A DNA stretch of 64,000 nucleotides from NCBI GenBank assembly GCA_913057175.1, contig CAJXNP010000003.1, positions 62,001 to 126,000 on the forward strand, written 5' to 3'. Below, piece after piece: positions 26,473 through 35,449 of this stretch (the stretch's first letter is position 1; the number at the start of each line of letters is the position of its first letter). The notes under the pieces are model-generated. The model was not told the origin of the DNA. It did not search any database and worked only from the letters and a program-made list of their open reading frames with translations. The DNA comes from an uncultured Cytophagales bacterium (lineage in GTDB: Bacteria > Bacteroidota > Bacteroidia > Cytophagales > Cyclobacteriaceae). The position numbers were made by a program, and so were the translations under genes.

Positions 26473-26699
26473 CAATAATAGACAGGGTGCAGAGGGCGAA
26501 GAGCACGGAGTTCTTGGAGTCTTAAAATTGTTTGAAGGTTTTAAAGAGTTGATTGGTTGTACAGTTTAGGCGGAAGTATTTTTAAGAAGTATGCGACCTA
26601 CCTAAATAACTTAATCAACCAATAACCCAATAGCTATTCAATTGAGGAAAATATAGTAAAAACACATGCCTATAATCTATATAAAGTACTAAAAATCCG

Positions 26700-29063
26700 A
26701 TGCAGTTAAAAAATATCATTTACGCGCTTAGGCACATTACACGATACAAGGAATACTCACTCTTGAACGTAATTGGTTTGTCTCTTGGCATGGCTAGCGC
26801 CATCCTGATCATGCTGTGGGTAGAACATGAGGTTCGCACGGATAAATTCCATGCAAATGGAAAAGACATTTACATGATGCGAAAACTGGTGAAATATTCC
26901 GATGGGGAAATCTCTATCAGTACTGCTATGACCAGTCCTTTTGCTCCGATTATTGAAAAAGATATTCCCGAAGTAGAGCATGCCGTTCGGGTCACCTGGG
27001 AACAAGAGTTGCTTTTCCGCCTAGGAGATAGAATGTTTTACGAAAAGGGCCATTATGCTGACAGCTCTTTCTTTAATGTCTTTTCCTTTCCATTGGTTTT
27101 GGGTGACCCTTCAAATGCCCTTAGTGACCCAAATAATGTTGTGATATCCGAAAAGTTAGCCGAAAAATATTTCGGCAAAGAAAATGCCATGGGAAAGGCC
27201 ATTCGGATTCGTGGGGATAAAGAGGAAGTTTTCACTGTCACCGGGGTATGTAAAGAATCCCCCACCTACTCTTCCCTGAAGTTCGACTTCATCATTCCGT
27301 ATAGCAAGTATGCAGAATACAACAAATCCTGGATCGGTTGGGGCAATTTTCATATGATGACTTTCGTCCATGCTCAACCGAACGTAAGTAAGGAAATCAT
27401 CGAAAGTAAGATCAATGAATTATATGAAAAACATGGCACCTGGGAATTGCCATCCTTTTTTCTTCAATCATTGAATGACATTCATTTATATAGCAGGTAC
27501 GAAGAATCCCCGGACAGTCCATCAGGTTTGATCCTCTACGTACGGATATTTTCATTAGTAGCGCTGTTCATCATTTTTCTCGCCTGTATGAATTATACCA
27601 ACCTGGCGACTGCTATTGCCACCCGTCGCGGAAGGGAAGTTGGTGTTAAAAAAGTATTCGGCTCAGGAAGACGTTTTATCTTTCAGCAATTCATTGCAGA
27701 AGCATTGACCCTTACCGTTCTCAGCTTCTTGCTATCAATCGTGATTGTTATGTTGGCGCTACCTATGTTCAATAAACTGATTGATACCAATCTTACCTTT
27801 GACTTTCAAAATTACAGGATCATATTGATTGCTTGCCTGGTTCCTCTTTTTACAGGATTTCTGGCAGGGATCTTTCCGGCTATGTACATGTCTTCCTTTA
27901 AACCGATCACGGTTATGAAGAGTTTCTTCAATCCGAGAAAAGGGCTCCCCCAGCTCAGGCAATCACTGGTCGTTTTTCAATTCGTAATCACCATTGTATT
28001 CATCATCAGCTCCCTGCTTATATTCAAACAGATCCAATTTATCCAAAACAAAACATTGGGATTAAATGAAGACAACATTCTTTTCTTTCCACAATCCCTA
28101 ACCATTCAGAAACATCAGGAAACGTTCAAACAGGAACTCGAAAAGCTGCCTGGTGTCTTATCTGTTTGCTATACAAGCGATTCTCCTCTGCAGGTAGGAA
28201 GCGACACGTCAGACCCAAGGTGGCGAGGTAAAAGTCCTGATTATAACCTCAGTGTACCTTATATCCGCGTTGATCACGATTTTTGTGAAACTTTTAATGT
28301 GAACATCATTGCCGGAAGAGATTTCAACGAAAAATATCCTTCTGATACGAATTCCGTCATCATCAACCAGAAATTTGCTGAGATCATGGGATTTGAAGAT
28401 CCTGTGGGTGAAGTTCTGGAATATTGGGGGCGCCGGGCAAATATAATCGGTGTAGCCAAAGATTTTCACATCGGCGGAATGCGCAGACCGATCCAGCAGC
28501 TCCTGATCATTAACCGCCCATCCACCACATGGATTACCATGGTTCGGGTTGACGGAAATATGAGACAGGAAGCGATTAAAAGCATTGAAAGTACCTTCAG
28601 GGTTTTTGATGAAACGGTACCATTTGAGTACGAATTTGTCGATGAGGATTATGCAAAAAGCTATGATTCGGAGAAATACCTCAGCCGGCTGGCGATGCTT
28701 TTTACTGTACTTTCAATTGTCATTTCCTGTCTTGGACTATTTGGCCTGGCTCTATTTACAGCTGAACAACGCACAAAAGAAATTGGTATTAGAAAATCTA
28801 TCGGAGCCAAAACCTCCCAGGTAATGACCTTACTAACCAAAAAATTTCTCACATGGGTAATCCTGTCTTTTTGCATTGCCAGCGTCATCTCTTACTATGT
28901 CATGCAGCTCTGGCTGGAAAGTTTTGCCTTCCGAACAGACATCTCATGGGAGGTATTCCTTGCAACCGGCTCAATAGCCGTTTTCATTGCGCTGATGACA
29001 GTCAGCTGGCAGGCGTATCGTGCAGCTAATCGAAATCCTGTTGAATCGCTACGATACGAGTAG
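26700..29063 (+). CDS. MacB/FtsX-like ABC permease, double module (unit 8)
   Basis: The 787-residue permease begins MQLKNIIYALRHITRYKEYS, with helix 1 at ~21-43. FtsX motifs are EVGVKKVFGSG (~314) and EIGIRKSIGAK (~694), each between membrane helices. The second periplasmic domain carries AKDFHIGGMRRPIQQ (~586), a diverged form of the family signature, and the tail is NPVESLRYE. It leads the last permease segment, followed at 70 bp by the lipoprotein gene 29133, then by 31532 and the ATPase 34195. Inner-membrane location is firm; cargo unknown. Confidence 0.9.
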   Translation: MQLKNIIYALRHITRYKEYSLLNVIGLSLGMASAILIMLWVEHEVRTDKFHANGKDIYMMRKLVKYSDGEISISTAMTSPFAPIIEKDIPEVEHAVRVTWEQELLFRLGDRMFYEKGHYADSSFFNVFSFPLVLGDPSNALSDPNNVVISEKLAEKYFGKENAMGKAIRIRGDKEEVFTVTGVCKESPTYSSLKFDFIIPYSKYAEYNKSWIGWGNFHMMTFVHAQPNVSKEIIESKINELYEKHGTWELPSFFLQSLNDIHLYSRYEESPDSPSGLILYVRIFSLVALFIIFLACMNYTNLATAIATRRGREVGVKKVFGSGRRFIFQQFIAEALTLTVLSFLLSIVIVMLALPMFNKLIDTNLTFDFQNYRIILIACLVPLFTGFLAGIFPAMYMSSFKPITVMKSFFNPRKGLPQLRQSLVVFQFVITIVFIISSLLIFKQIQFIQNKTLGLNEDNILFFPQSLTIQKHQETFKQELEKLPGVLSVCYTSDSPLQVGSDTSDPRWRGKSPDYNLSVPYIRVDHDFCETFNVNIIAGRDFNEKYPSDTNSVIINQKFAEIMGFEDPVGEVLEYWGRRANIIGVAKDFHIGGMRRPIQQLLIINRPSTTWITMVRVDGNMRQEAIKSIESTFRVFDETVPFEYEFVDEDYAKSYDSEKYLSRLAMLFTVLSIVISCLGLFGLALFTAEQRTKEIGIRKSIGAKTSQVMTLLTKKFLTWVILSFCIASVISYYVMQLWLESFAFRTDISWEVFLATGSIAVFIALMTVSWQAYRAANRNPVESLRYE

Positions 29064-29071
29064 CGAGGAGA

Positions 29072-29118
29072 TCCCGATAGTGAAACGTATCGGGATAGAG
29101 TCTTTGTGATATGAATAA
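29072..29118 (+). repeat. Post-stop hairpin and second copy of the gene tail (after unit 8)
   Basis: A hairpin with arms ATCCCGAT/ATCGGGAT follows the stop. One base after it, 29098-29118 reads E-S-L-stop-Y-E-stop, against E-S-L-R-Y-E-stop for the true tail at 29043-29063. The serine specific to this gene is kept in the copy, which points to local duplication. Confidence 0.55.
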
Positions 29119-29132
29119 AAAATTTCTGAATT

Positions 29133-31247
29133 ATGGATAAAATTTTTAAGGTATTTGTTTTCACGTTTTTGATTTTCGGAATATTCTCTTGTCAGAAAGA
29201 AGTAAAAGGTCCGGAAAATACTCCAGGGGAGGAAAAGCTTGCACAATTGGATAAGAAGATCTCCGATATTGCCAAAGAGCTCAATCTGGAAGCTTACAGC
29301 TATGCGGTTGTCTCAAATGCTGAAATGCTAAACCTGGCACAGAATGGAATTAATCCCGACGAAAAAATTGAGGTTGGTGATCTGAAAAACATGTTCTTAA
29401 GCACCCTGTTTCTTCAATGTGCCGAAGAAAAGCTTGCCAACCCATCGGATTATCTAAATAATTATGGTGTTGCCGGAGATAAGGGAAAGGTGAGAATAAA
29501 AAATGTACTTTCTTTTACCGATCAACCCTCCGAAAAACCTGTTCATTATGACAATGAAAATTATCTTTTGATCTATCCCATCCTTCAGCAAGTCAGCGAG
29601 GAAGAGGTTTCTGACCTGTTTGAATCCAACATTTGCCGGAGCCTGAAAATGCCTCAAAGCACCATTACAAAAGAGGGGGATGTGATCCACTGTTATTCAA
29701 GTCTGGACGACCTGGTTAACTTTTCCATGGCCATCGACAATCAGCGATTATTCGAAGAAGAAGATACGCATGAAGAAATGTTTCGTCCGGTTTACCTGGA
29801 ATCAGGGGAAAGAAGTCCTTCAGGTTTGGGATGCTTCATTGATATTTCCGATGAGCGAAAGATCATCTGGTCGGCAGGCCACACAAATGAGTATTCTTCA
29901 CTATTGATCAAATCAGAAACAGATTCCCTAAGCTTTATCATGGTGGCGAAATCAGAAAGGCTGAATGCACCATTCCAATTGGAAAATGGAGAGATTGGGA
30001 AAACTCCTTTTTACTACGCATTTATGCAAAGCATTCTTCGACCAGATTCACTCTCAGTGAACATTGATTTTTATGGAGATAGTGAATCAATCAAAAATTC
30101 TATCCAAGAGGCAATTGAAAAAGGAAACCGGGATGAAGTGTATGATGAATTGACATCCTACATGAAACTTTCTGCATTCATGAAGAACGGAGTACAGTTT
30201 GAGAAGCTTTCACAAGTTTATCAGGAAGTATTTCCTAAAGATATACAACCAAAATTTTTACTCGATGAACCCCTGGCAAAAATCAAAGCCAATACCAATT
30301 ACCTGAACTATCAACGCACTTTTTCTCTTGGAAAAGACGATACAGTGACTCTTTTTTCCACATGTGAATTCACAAAAACCATGACTTTACAACCCTGGGA
30401 ATATGACGATATTGAAATGTACTTCGACATGAATCATGAAAAATTGCCATCGTTCAGGAGCAGTGAAGACGACAGGCAATATCGTTTTGATTATGACTTT
30501 CCTGACATCACAGGCAATGCCCCTACTTTTGAAGGAATAAATTTCGCCCAATATGATCAGTCCCCTACCCGATACAATTTTGAAATAGCCTTCCCATGGA
30601 AAGTACTATTCAATAACGACACCACAAAGCCGAAACTAAATCAAAAAATCGGGTTTGATATGGCCACGTCCGATAACGATGGTCAGGCCCGGGAAGGTGC
30701 CCTTGCATGGAATTCCATTATGGACCAGACTCCCTGGTCAAACACAAGCTTTTTGGGAACATTGATCCTTGCCAGTTCCCAGGTACAAACGGACGACAGT
30801 ATTTGCCTATCCATGGTAACGCAGGGAACTATCCAAATCGATGGACAAAACAAGGGAGAATGGGATAATGTACCCCGCTATAGCATTGCTCACGAATTCA
30901 TGACCGGAATTACCGGCCCGGAGGACCAGTCTAGCTGGTTCCGTACCCAGTGGGACGAAAACAATCTTTATTTCTTTGTTGAAATCGAAGATGATATAAA
31001 AAGAGAAATTGAGAAATCAGCAGATTTCGGATGGTTGGTCCGCAATGAACAGGATACCGTTTGGATGCAAAAAGAGGACGAAACCCTGCATGCAGGAGGA
31101 GCTCCAAGCAATAAATATATCCTTACACAGGTACCGCTGACAGCTGGAAACTACACCTTGCATTATCAAACAAATAACAGCCACACCTATGGACTCTGGG
31201 ATAAAGAACGTCCGGAATTGTCATTCTATGGGATTGTAGTGTATTAG
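29133..31247 (+). CDS. Lipoprotein: degenerate serine-hydrolase domain plus CBM9-like domains
   Basis: This 704-residue protein has a lipoprotein signal (FGIFSC, Cys ~20). Residues ~35-300 follow the class C beta-lactamase/esterase layout, but the motifs are broken. The S-x-x-K site is replaced by DLKNMFLSTLFLQ, HTSG by FTDQPS, and Y-S-N by Y-D-N in VHYDNENYLLI; a late SAGHTNEYSSLLIK stands where HGGG-type loops occur. Residues ~385-545 (DDIEMYFDMN, YNFEIAFPWKVLF) and ~560-704 (IDGQNKGEWDNV, WDENNLYFFVEIEDD) look like two CBM9-like sugar-binding modules. It lies between two permeases 70 bp after one and is likely co-transcribed. A catalytically dead, surface- or periplasm-facing binding protein is inferred. 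Confidence 0.6.
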   Translation: MDKIFKVFVFTFLIFGIFSCQKEVKGPENTPGEEKLAQLDKKISDIAKELNLEAYSYAVVSNAEMLNLAQNGINPDEKIEVGDLKNMFLSTLFLQCAEEKLANPSDYLNNYGVAGDKGKVRIKNVLSFTDQPSEKPVHYDNENYLLIYPILQQVSEEEVSDLFESNICRSLKMPQSTITKEGDVIHCYSSLDDLVNFSMAIDNQRLFEEEDTHEEMFRPVYLESGERSPSGLGCFIDISDERKIIWSAGHTNEYSSLLIKSETDSLSFIMVAKSERLNAPFQLENGEIGKTPFYYAFMQSILRPDSLSVNIDFYGDSESIKNSIQEAIEKGNRDEVYDELTSYMKLSAFMKNGVQFEKLSQVYQEVFPKDIQPKFLLDEPLAKIKANTNYLNYQRTFSLGKDDTVTLFSTCEFTKTMTLQPWEYDDIEMYFDMNHEKLPSFRSSEDDRQYRFDYDFPDITGNAPTFEGINFAQYDQSPTRYNFEIAFPWKVLFNNDTTKPKLNQKIGFDMATSDNDGQAREGALAWNSIMDQTPWSNTSFLGTLILASSQVQTDDSICLSMVTQGTIQIDGQNKGEWDNVPRYSIAHEFMTGITGPEDQSSWFRTQWDENNLYFFVEIEDDIKREIEKSADFGWLVRNEQDTVWMQKEDETLHAGGAPSNKYILTQVPLTAGNYTLHYQTNNSHTYGLWDKERPELSFYGIVVY

Positions 31248-31276
31248 GGCAGGGAGCAGAGAGGCAAGGTGAATGT

Positions 31277-31520
31277 GTTGCGGGTTGCCAGTTGCGAGTC
31301 AAAAAGAACCATCAACAAGGACCCATAAACCAGAAACTCAATCAACCAATTAACTTAGTGATTAATTAACTCAATAGCCAATGATAAAAAGTGTAGAGAG
31401 CGGAGAGGAAAAGGGTTGCGTGTTACGGGTTGCCAGTTACGGGTCAAAAAGAACCATCAACAAGAACCCTGAAACCAGCAACCCAATTAACTAAATAGAC
31501 CTATTAACATAATAACTCAA
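31277..31520 (+). repeat. Dispersed AC/GT-rich repeat, two tandem copies
   Basis: Two copies about 138 bp apart share GGGTTGCCAGTT, CAAAAAGAACCATCAACAAG, AACCAG and an ATTAACT-rich end. The middle stretch (31339-31440) is nearly the same as 34001-34100, including AGCCAATGATAAAAAGTGT. This fills the spacer before the next permease; no promoter dyads are present. Confidence 0.65.
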
Positions 31521-31531
31521 CAACATAATCC

Positions 31532-33901
31532 ATGATTAAAAACTACCTCAAAATTGCGTGGAGAAACATTGCTAAACACAAAGTGTTTTCGGCTATCAAT
31601 ATTCTTGGCCTGGCGATGGGTGTCACATGCAGTCTGCTGATCGCCCTATGGGTGATCGATGAGTATCAAACGGATTCCTTCCACGAAGATATCGACCGGA
31701 TTTATACTGTTTACGAGCGTCAGTATTACGATGGAAAGATAGAAGCCGGTTATTATACTCCTGGAGTTCTGGCGGAAGAAATGAAAAAGGTTCTTCCGGG
31801 TGTTGAATATGCAACAGGCATGTCATGGAATGATTATCATACCTTCGCTGCAGGAGACAAATCCATGAAGTTTGAAGGCACTTATACAGGAAACGATTTC
31901 TTCAACATTTTTTCCTTCCCTATTATTCACGGTTCTAAAGATGACGCTTTGAGCGCACCGGAGTCCGTTGCTATTTCCCGAAACATGGCCAATAGCTTTT
32001 ATGGAAGTCCGGAAGCGGCCATCAATCAGACATTGAAATTTGAGAATGAAAAGGACCTGACCATCACGGCCATTTATGATATTCCTGAACGGGCATCTAG
32101 AAAATTCCAGTTTCTGCTCAACTGGGATCATTTCCTGGAAGGACATGTATGGGCACAGGATTGGACGAACAATGGCCCTCAAACATACTTCAAATTGAAA
32201 AAAGGAATCGACACTGAATCTTTTGAAGCCAACCTGACAAATTTCCTTGATAACTACAACAAAGAGCAGGGAGACGATTTTCATATCGAACTCGGTATGC
32301 AGCGGTTTGACAGAATGTACCTTGAATCGCGATTCCATAATGGGGAAATTGTTGGTGGCAGGATTGAATATGTTCGCATATTCAGCATTGTAGCCATTTT
32401 CATTCTCTTTATCGCATGCATCAATTTCATGAACCTGGCTACAGCCCAATCCGGAAAACGCGCGAGGGAAATTGGTGTCCGAAAAGTAATTGGCGCTTAT
32501 CGGGCTGGTTTGATCCGGCAGTTTATCAGCGAGTCTATTCTTATCACGCTATTTTCAGTTGTTCTTGCAGTTGTATTAGTCATTGTCCTTCTACCGGTTT
32601 TCAATACCATGGCAGGCAAGAGTATTCAGCTTCCTTTTGATCATATTTATTTCTGGTTGGGTCTGATTTTGTTGGTCCTTACAACCGGTTTGATTGCCGG
32701 TAGCTACCCTTCATTTCTGCTTTCTTCCTTTCGTCCCGTCATCACCCTCAAAGGTGGTAAAAGCTCCGGATCGGGAAATTCCTGGATGAGGAAGGGTTTG
32801 GTCGTATTCCAGTTTACGCTATCCATCTTATTTGTGGCAGGCACGATCGTGGTCTCCCGACAGGTTAATTTTATTCAGAATGTAAACCTGGGTTATGAAA
32901 AAGAAAACCTGTTATACATTCCGCTAGATGGAAAACTCTTTTCAAATTTTGAGACATTTAAAGCTGAGGCTGGTAAAATTCCCGGGATAGAATCCATCAG
33001 CAGGATCTCGCAAAGACCCGTTGAAATGGAAAACGGTACCGGTGGCGTTGATTGGGATGGCAAAGATCCTGAATCAATGTCCATGTTTACCTACATGGCA
33101 GTGGGCTATGATTTTGTTAAAAACATGAAAGTCGAAATACTTGAAGGAAGGGACTTTTCAAAGGAATTTGCGACGGATAGTACGAATTATATAGTAAATG
33201 AATCTGCTTTGGCTAAAATCGGGTATAAAGACCCTATTGGAAAAAGGTTGTCATTTTGGGGGAATGAAGGAATAATTGTTGGGGTTGTAAAGGATTTTCA
33301 TTTCAATACCTTGCACGTGCCCATCGAACCAATGATCATCCGATTGGGCAAAACAGATGATTTCAGCTATGCAGTAGTCCGAACAGGTATTGGACAGACT
33401 CAACAGGCTATACAGGGATTGGAATCATTTTGTGAAAGGTTTAATCCGGAATTTCCTTTTGCCCATCAGTTCGCGGATAAGGAATACACAGAGGTTTATC
33501 AAAGTGAAAATACAGTCCGTCAATTGTCCGGTTATTTTGCTTTCCTGGCTATTTTCATTTCATGTCTGGGACTGCTTGGCCTGGCCATGTATACTGCCGA
33601 GCAACGAACTCAGGAACTTGGCATACGGAAAGTTTTGGGAGCAAATATCCAATCGTTGTTTGCTTTATTATCAAAAGAATATGTCCAACTCATGCTGATT
33701 GCATTTGTCATTTCCGTACCTCTTTCCCTTTGGGCGCTCGATAGCTGGCTACAAAACTATGCCTATAAAATCGAAATAAGCTGGTGGATGTTTGCTGTAG
33801 CAGGCATGTCTGTTATGCTGATTGCAATTCTGACCGTCAGCTTCCAGGTATTGAAAGCAGCTTTTGCCAATCCGGTAAAGGCGATACAGGCTGGTGAATG
33901 A
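31532..33901 (+). CDS. MacB/FtsX-like ABC permease, double module (unit 9)
   Basis: The 789-residue permease starts MIKNYLKIAWRNIAKHKVFS with helix 1 at ~21-43. FtsX motifs are EIGVRKVIGAY (~313) and ELGIRKVLGAN (~694). The second periplasmic domain has VKDFHFNTLHVPIEP (~588). The linker WLQNYAYKIEISWW is standard, while the tail is NPVKAIQAGE, slightly longer and different from the NPxxSLRxE of its paralogues. It is the last permease before the ATPase gene (293 bp downstream) and thus the best candidate for a direct partner of it. Confidence 0.9.
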   Translation: MIKNYLKIAWRNIAKHKVFSAINILGLAMGVTCSLLIALWVIDEYQTDSFHEDIDRIYTVYERQYYDGKIEAGYYTPGVLAEEMKKVLPGVEYATGMSWNDYHTFAAGDKSMKFEGTYTGNDFFNIFSFPIIHGSKDDALSAPESVAISRNMANSFYGSPEAAINQTLKFENEKDLTITAIYDIPERASRKFQFLLNWDHFLEGHVWAQDWTNNGPQTYFKLKKGIDTESFEANLTNFLDNYNKEQGDDFHIELGMQRFDRMYLESRFHNGEIVGGRIEYVRIFSIVAIFILFIACINFMNLATAQSGKRAREIGVRKVIGAYRAGLIRQFISESILITLFSVVLAVVLVIVLLPVFNTMAGKSIQLPFDHIYFWLGLILLVLTTGLIAGSYPSFLLSSFRPVITLKGGKSSGSGNSWMRKGLVVFQFTLSILFVAGTIVVSRQVNFIQNVNLGYEKENLLYIPLDGKLFSNFETFKAEAGKIPGIESISRISQRPVEMENGTGGVDWDGKDPESMSMFTYMAVGYDFVKNMKVEILEGRDFSKEFATDSTNYIVNESALAKIGYKDPIGKRLSFWGNEGIIVGVVKDFHFNTLHVPIEPMIIRLGKTDDFSYAVVRTGIGQTQQAIQGLESFCERFNPEFPFAHQFADKEYTEVYQSENTVRQLSGYFAFLAIFISCLGLLGLAMYTAEQRTQELGIRKVLGANIQSLFALLSKEYVQLMLIAFVISVPLSLWALDSWLQNYAYKIEISWWMFAVAGMSVMLIAILTVSFQVLKAAFANPVKAIQAGE

Positions 33902-34180
33902 GGGTTGCAGGTTACCAGTTGCGGGTTGCGAGTTACCAGTTACGGGTTACACGAAACTAGCAACCGGCAACTCGCAACAATTAACAATATTTTTACAATC
34001 AACTCAATCAACCAATTAACTTAGTAACCAATTAATTCATTAGCCAATGATAAAAAGTGTGGAGGGTGGAGAGCAAAAAGGGTTGCGGGTTGCCGGCTAC
34101 CAGTTGATCAAGATCAAAAAAACCAGCAACAAGAACCAAGAAACCAGAAACCCTATTAACTTAATAACTCAATAACAATT
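33902..34180 (+). repeat. Dispersed AC/GT-rich repeat with a strong hairpin
   Basis: Right after the permease stop, 17-bp arms (33925-33941 and 33962-33978, two mismatches) can form a hairpin around a 20-nt loop. A copy of the AC/GT-rich repeat follows at 34001-34180. The hairpin lacks a T-tract, so it could stabilise the 3' end of the message rather than end it. Confidence 0.6.
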
Positions 34181-34194
34181 AACTACTTTTATAC

Positions 34195-34857
34195 ATGATC
34201 AGACTAGAAGAAATCGACAAGTATTACTCCTCAAAGTTTCAGCGAATTTTTGTGCTGAAGGGAATTAACCTCGAAATCGAACAGGGAGAATTCATCAGCA
34301 TCATGGGACCCAGCGGGGCGGGTAAATCAACCTTGCTCAACATCATCGGGTTGCTGGATGAACCTTCGGAGGGAGCATACTATTTTTATGACGAACCCGT
34401 CCATAAGCTTAAGGAAAAGAAAAAGACAGAATATCATCGAAATCACATCGGTTTTATTTTCCAGGCATATCACCTTATCGAAGACCTGACGGTTTATGAA
34501 AACATCGAAACTCCCCTACTCTACAAAGGTGTAAAAGGAAAAGAGCGAAAGGCGATAGTCGCGGACCTGCTGGACCGGTTTAATATTGTCGCAAAGAAAG
34601 ACCTTTTTCCGCAACAACTCTCCGGCGGACAACAACAGCTGGTGGGGATTGCAAGGGCAATTGCCGGAAAACCCAACTTGCTGCTGGCCGACGAACCAAC
34701 CGGAAATCTCCATACCGACCAGGGAAAAATGATCATGGACCTGTTGAAGCAACTCAACGAGGAAGGCATGACGATCATCCAGGTCACCCACAACCAGGAA
34801 TTTGCCAATTACGGCAGCAAGATCATTAATATTGTGGATGGGATGGTTGAGGAGTGA
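34195..34857 (+). CDS. MacB/LolD-type ABC transporter ATPase
   Basis: This 220-residue nucleotide-binding protein has all ABC motifs: Walker A GPSGAGKST (38-46), Q-loop FIFQAYHL (Q90), signature LSGGQ (142-146), Walker B LLLADEP (162-168), and H-loop H199 in QVTHN. The D-loop region reads GNLHTDQG, with His where many relatives have Asp. It belongs to the LolD/MacB/FtsE group that energises FtsX-fold permeases at the inner membrane. It is the only ATPase gene in the window and stands at the downstream end of the permease array, so it may serve several of them. Its promoter is not evident; it may be read from upstream. Confidence 0.93.
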   Translation: MIRLEEIDKYYSSKFQRIFVLKGINLEIEQGEFISIMGPSGAGKSTLLNIIGLLDEPSEGAYYFYDEPVHKLKEKKKTEYHRNHIGFIFQAYHLIEDLTVYENIETPLLYKGVKGKERKAIVADLLDRFNIVAKKDLFPQQLSGGQQQLVGIARAIAGKPNLLLADEPTGNLHTDQGKMIMDLLKQLNEEGMTIIQVTHNQEFANYGSKIINIVDGMVEE

Positions 34858-34903
34858 ATTGCCAGCCAGAAAGATTGAAATCTTGAATAAAATTTAAGGC
34901 AAA

Positions 34904-35404
34904 ATGAAGAGAATATTATTCATTCTGGTGATTTTCATTGCTATCTCCGCACAAGCACAAATAGAAGAGAATTCCGAACTCTTTTTGATTTTGAAAGAGC
35001 AGGATAGCATCTTTTTTGAAGAGGGATTCAACCAATGTAATATTCGATATTTAGAAAAAACTGTAAGTGAGGATTTGAAATTTTTTCATGATCAGAGTGG
35101 GTTTCAAGACAGAAAAACATTTTTCGAAAATGTCGAAAAGAACCTCTGCTCAAATCAGGGCAAAAAACCAATAAGAAAGTTAGAAAAAGGGAGCCTGGAA
35201 GTTTTTCCATTGTTTAACAATGGTGTCCTCTACGGCGCAATCCAAAGAGGAATCCACAATTTCTACCTTCGGGAAGCGGGAAAAGAAGACTTATGGACTG
35301 GCACTGCTAAGTTTACACATGTTTGGATTTTGGAGAATGACACCTGGAAACTAAGTGAAGTATTAAGCTATGATCATCAGAACCCACCCTCAGACAAACA
35401 ATAG
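34904..35404 (+). CDS. Secreted DUF4440/SnoaL-like protein
   Basis: The 166-residue product has a signal peptide (MKRILFILVIFIAISAQAQ). The rest fits a cystatin/NTF2-like fold: a long first helix (LILKEQDSIFFEEGFNQCN), EDLKFFHDQSGFQDRKTFFENV, and strands ending in AKFTHVWILENDTWKLSEVLSYDHQ. DUF4440 proteins usually lack a known enzymatic role. It begins 46 bp after the ATPase gene and may be the end of that transcript. The envelope location is sure; the function is not. Confidence 0.75.
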   Translation: MKRILFILVIFIAISAQAQIEENSELFLILKEQDSIFFEEGFNQCNIRYLEKTVSEDLKFFHDQSGFQDRKTFFENVEKNLCSNQGKKPIRKLEKGSLEVFPLFNNGVLYGAIQRGIHNFYLREAGKEDLWTGTAKFTHVWILENDTWKLSEVLSYDHQNPPSDKQ

Positions 35405-35449
35405 TAAAATTAAAAACTCTTATTGTGAGTATTTTCTTAAAATTTATAC

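Noticed and set aside
31277-31520. CRISPR-like array
   Set aside because: Repeat words such as GGGTTGCCAGTT recur, but units are imperfect, the period is ~138 bp with only two copies, spacers are similar to each other, and no cas gene is near.
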